Below are positions 63,818 to 64,000 of a stretch of DNA of 64,000 nt, one piece after another (the stretch's first letter is position 1; each line of letters opens with the position of its first letter). Location of the stretch: NCBI GenBank assembly GCA_026874595.1, contig CM049310.1:8060001-8124000 (forward strand), in the 5' to 3' direction. Both the position numbers and the translations under genes were made by a program. The stretch is from Sipunculus nudus. Lineage: Eukaryota; Annelida; Sipuncula; Golfingiida; Sipunculidae. Below the pieces are notes generated by a model. The model had not been told where the DNA came from. It did not search any database and saw nothing but the letters and a program-made list of their open reading frames with translations.

Positions 63818-64000
63818 TTATATATGTCACATAGGGGTTTACTCATGATTATAATGTGCTTATCAGTATGTGCCTCAAGGATTAACGTTTACCACCTATA
63901 AACATCAAATAAAATCATTGTAAATATTCAAAACATTTACTTGTCATTCACTGGTGATTCAAGAAGCTGGTTTATTATTAATCATTTACAGCCAATTTGA

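Overview
The window is animal nuclear DNA: AT-rich, with GT-AG introns, long AT, CT and G/C simple-sequence runs, and dense families of hairpin-ended dispersed repeats. The repeat style (monomers carrying a GGTGGCGCCACC core, and ends of the type AGCTCAG...CTGAGCT followed by A's) resembles marine lophotrochozoans, most likely a bivalve mollusc. The species cannot be fixed from the sequence alone.

One protein-coding gene can be reconstructed with confidence. It is EXOSC6 (MTR3), an RNase PH-fold subunit of the RNA exosome ring, on the minus strand. Nine coding exons run from 47967 (start codon) down to 31758 (stop codon). All eight introns are GT-AG, the phases join exactly, and the product is 277 aa. 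Intron 6 (9.1 kb) and intron 1 (2.3 kb) are filled with repeats. Intron 8 holds the most unusual structure in the window. The last intron/exon junction, comprising a branch-point-like motif, pyrimidine tract, AG and the first 28 nt of exon 9, has been amplified into 14 modules of about 58 bp. Thirteen of these are decoy 3' splice sites lying upstream of the real one.

Layout: 1-1020, a Mutator-like foldback element with long inverted repeats. 1.68-2.59 kb, the 3' end of a non-LTR retrotransposon. 2.6-25.5 kb, gene-poor sequence with microsatellites, a polypurine tract and two small palindromes. 25.56-31.38 kb, a 33-bp minisatellite of roughly 120 units, interrupted by a 1.7-kb mobile element. 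31.66-48.1 kb, the EXOSC6 gene. 48.46-48.97 kb, a copy of the sequence downstream of exon 1 placed inside a small repeat. 50.6-53.2 kb, a GC-rich tandem repeat and an inverted copy of the hairpin-ended element, with an LTR-like insert. 55.3-58.1 kb, a segment bounded by inverted ends at TTAA that contains another dispersed element. 59.15-64 kb, a second non-LTR 3' end, two 338-bp Harbinger-type MITEs and a partial hairpin-ended element.

No convincing tRNA, rRNA, CRISPR or prokaryotic feature was seen. Almost all other open reading frames are short, lack recognisable motifs, or are low-complexity artefacts.
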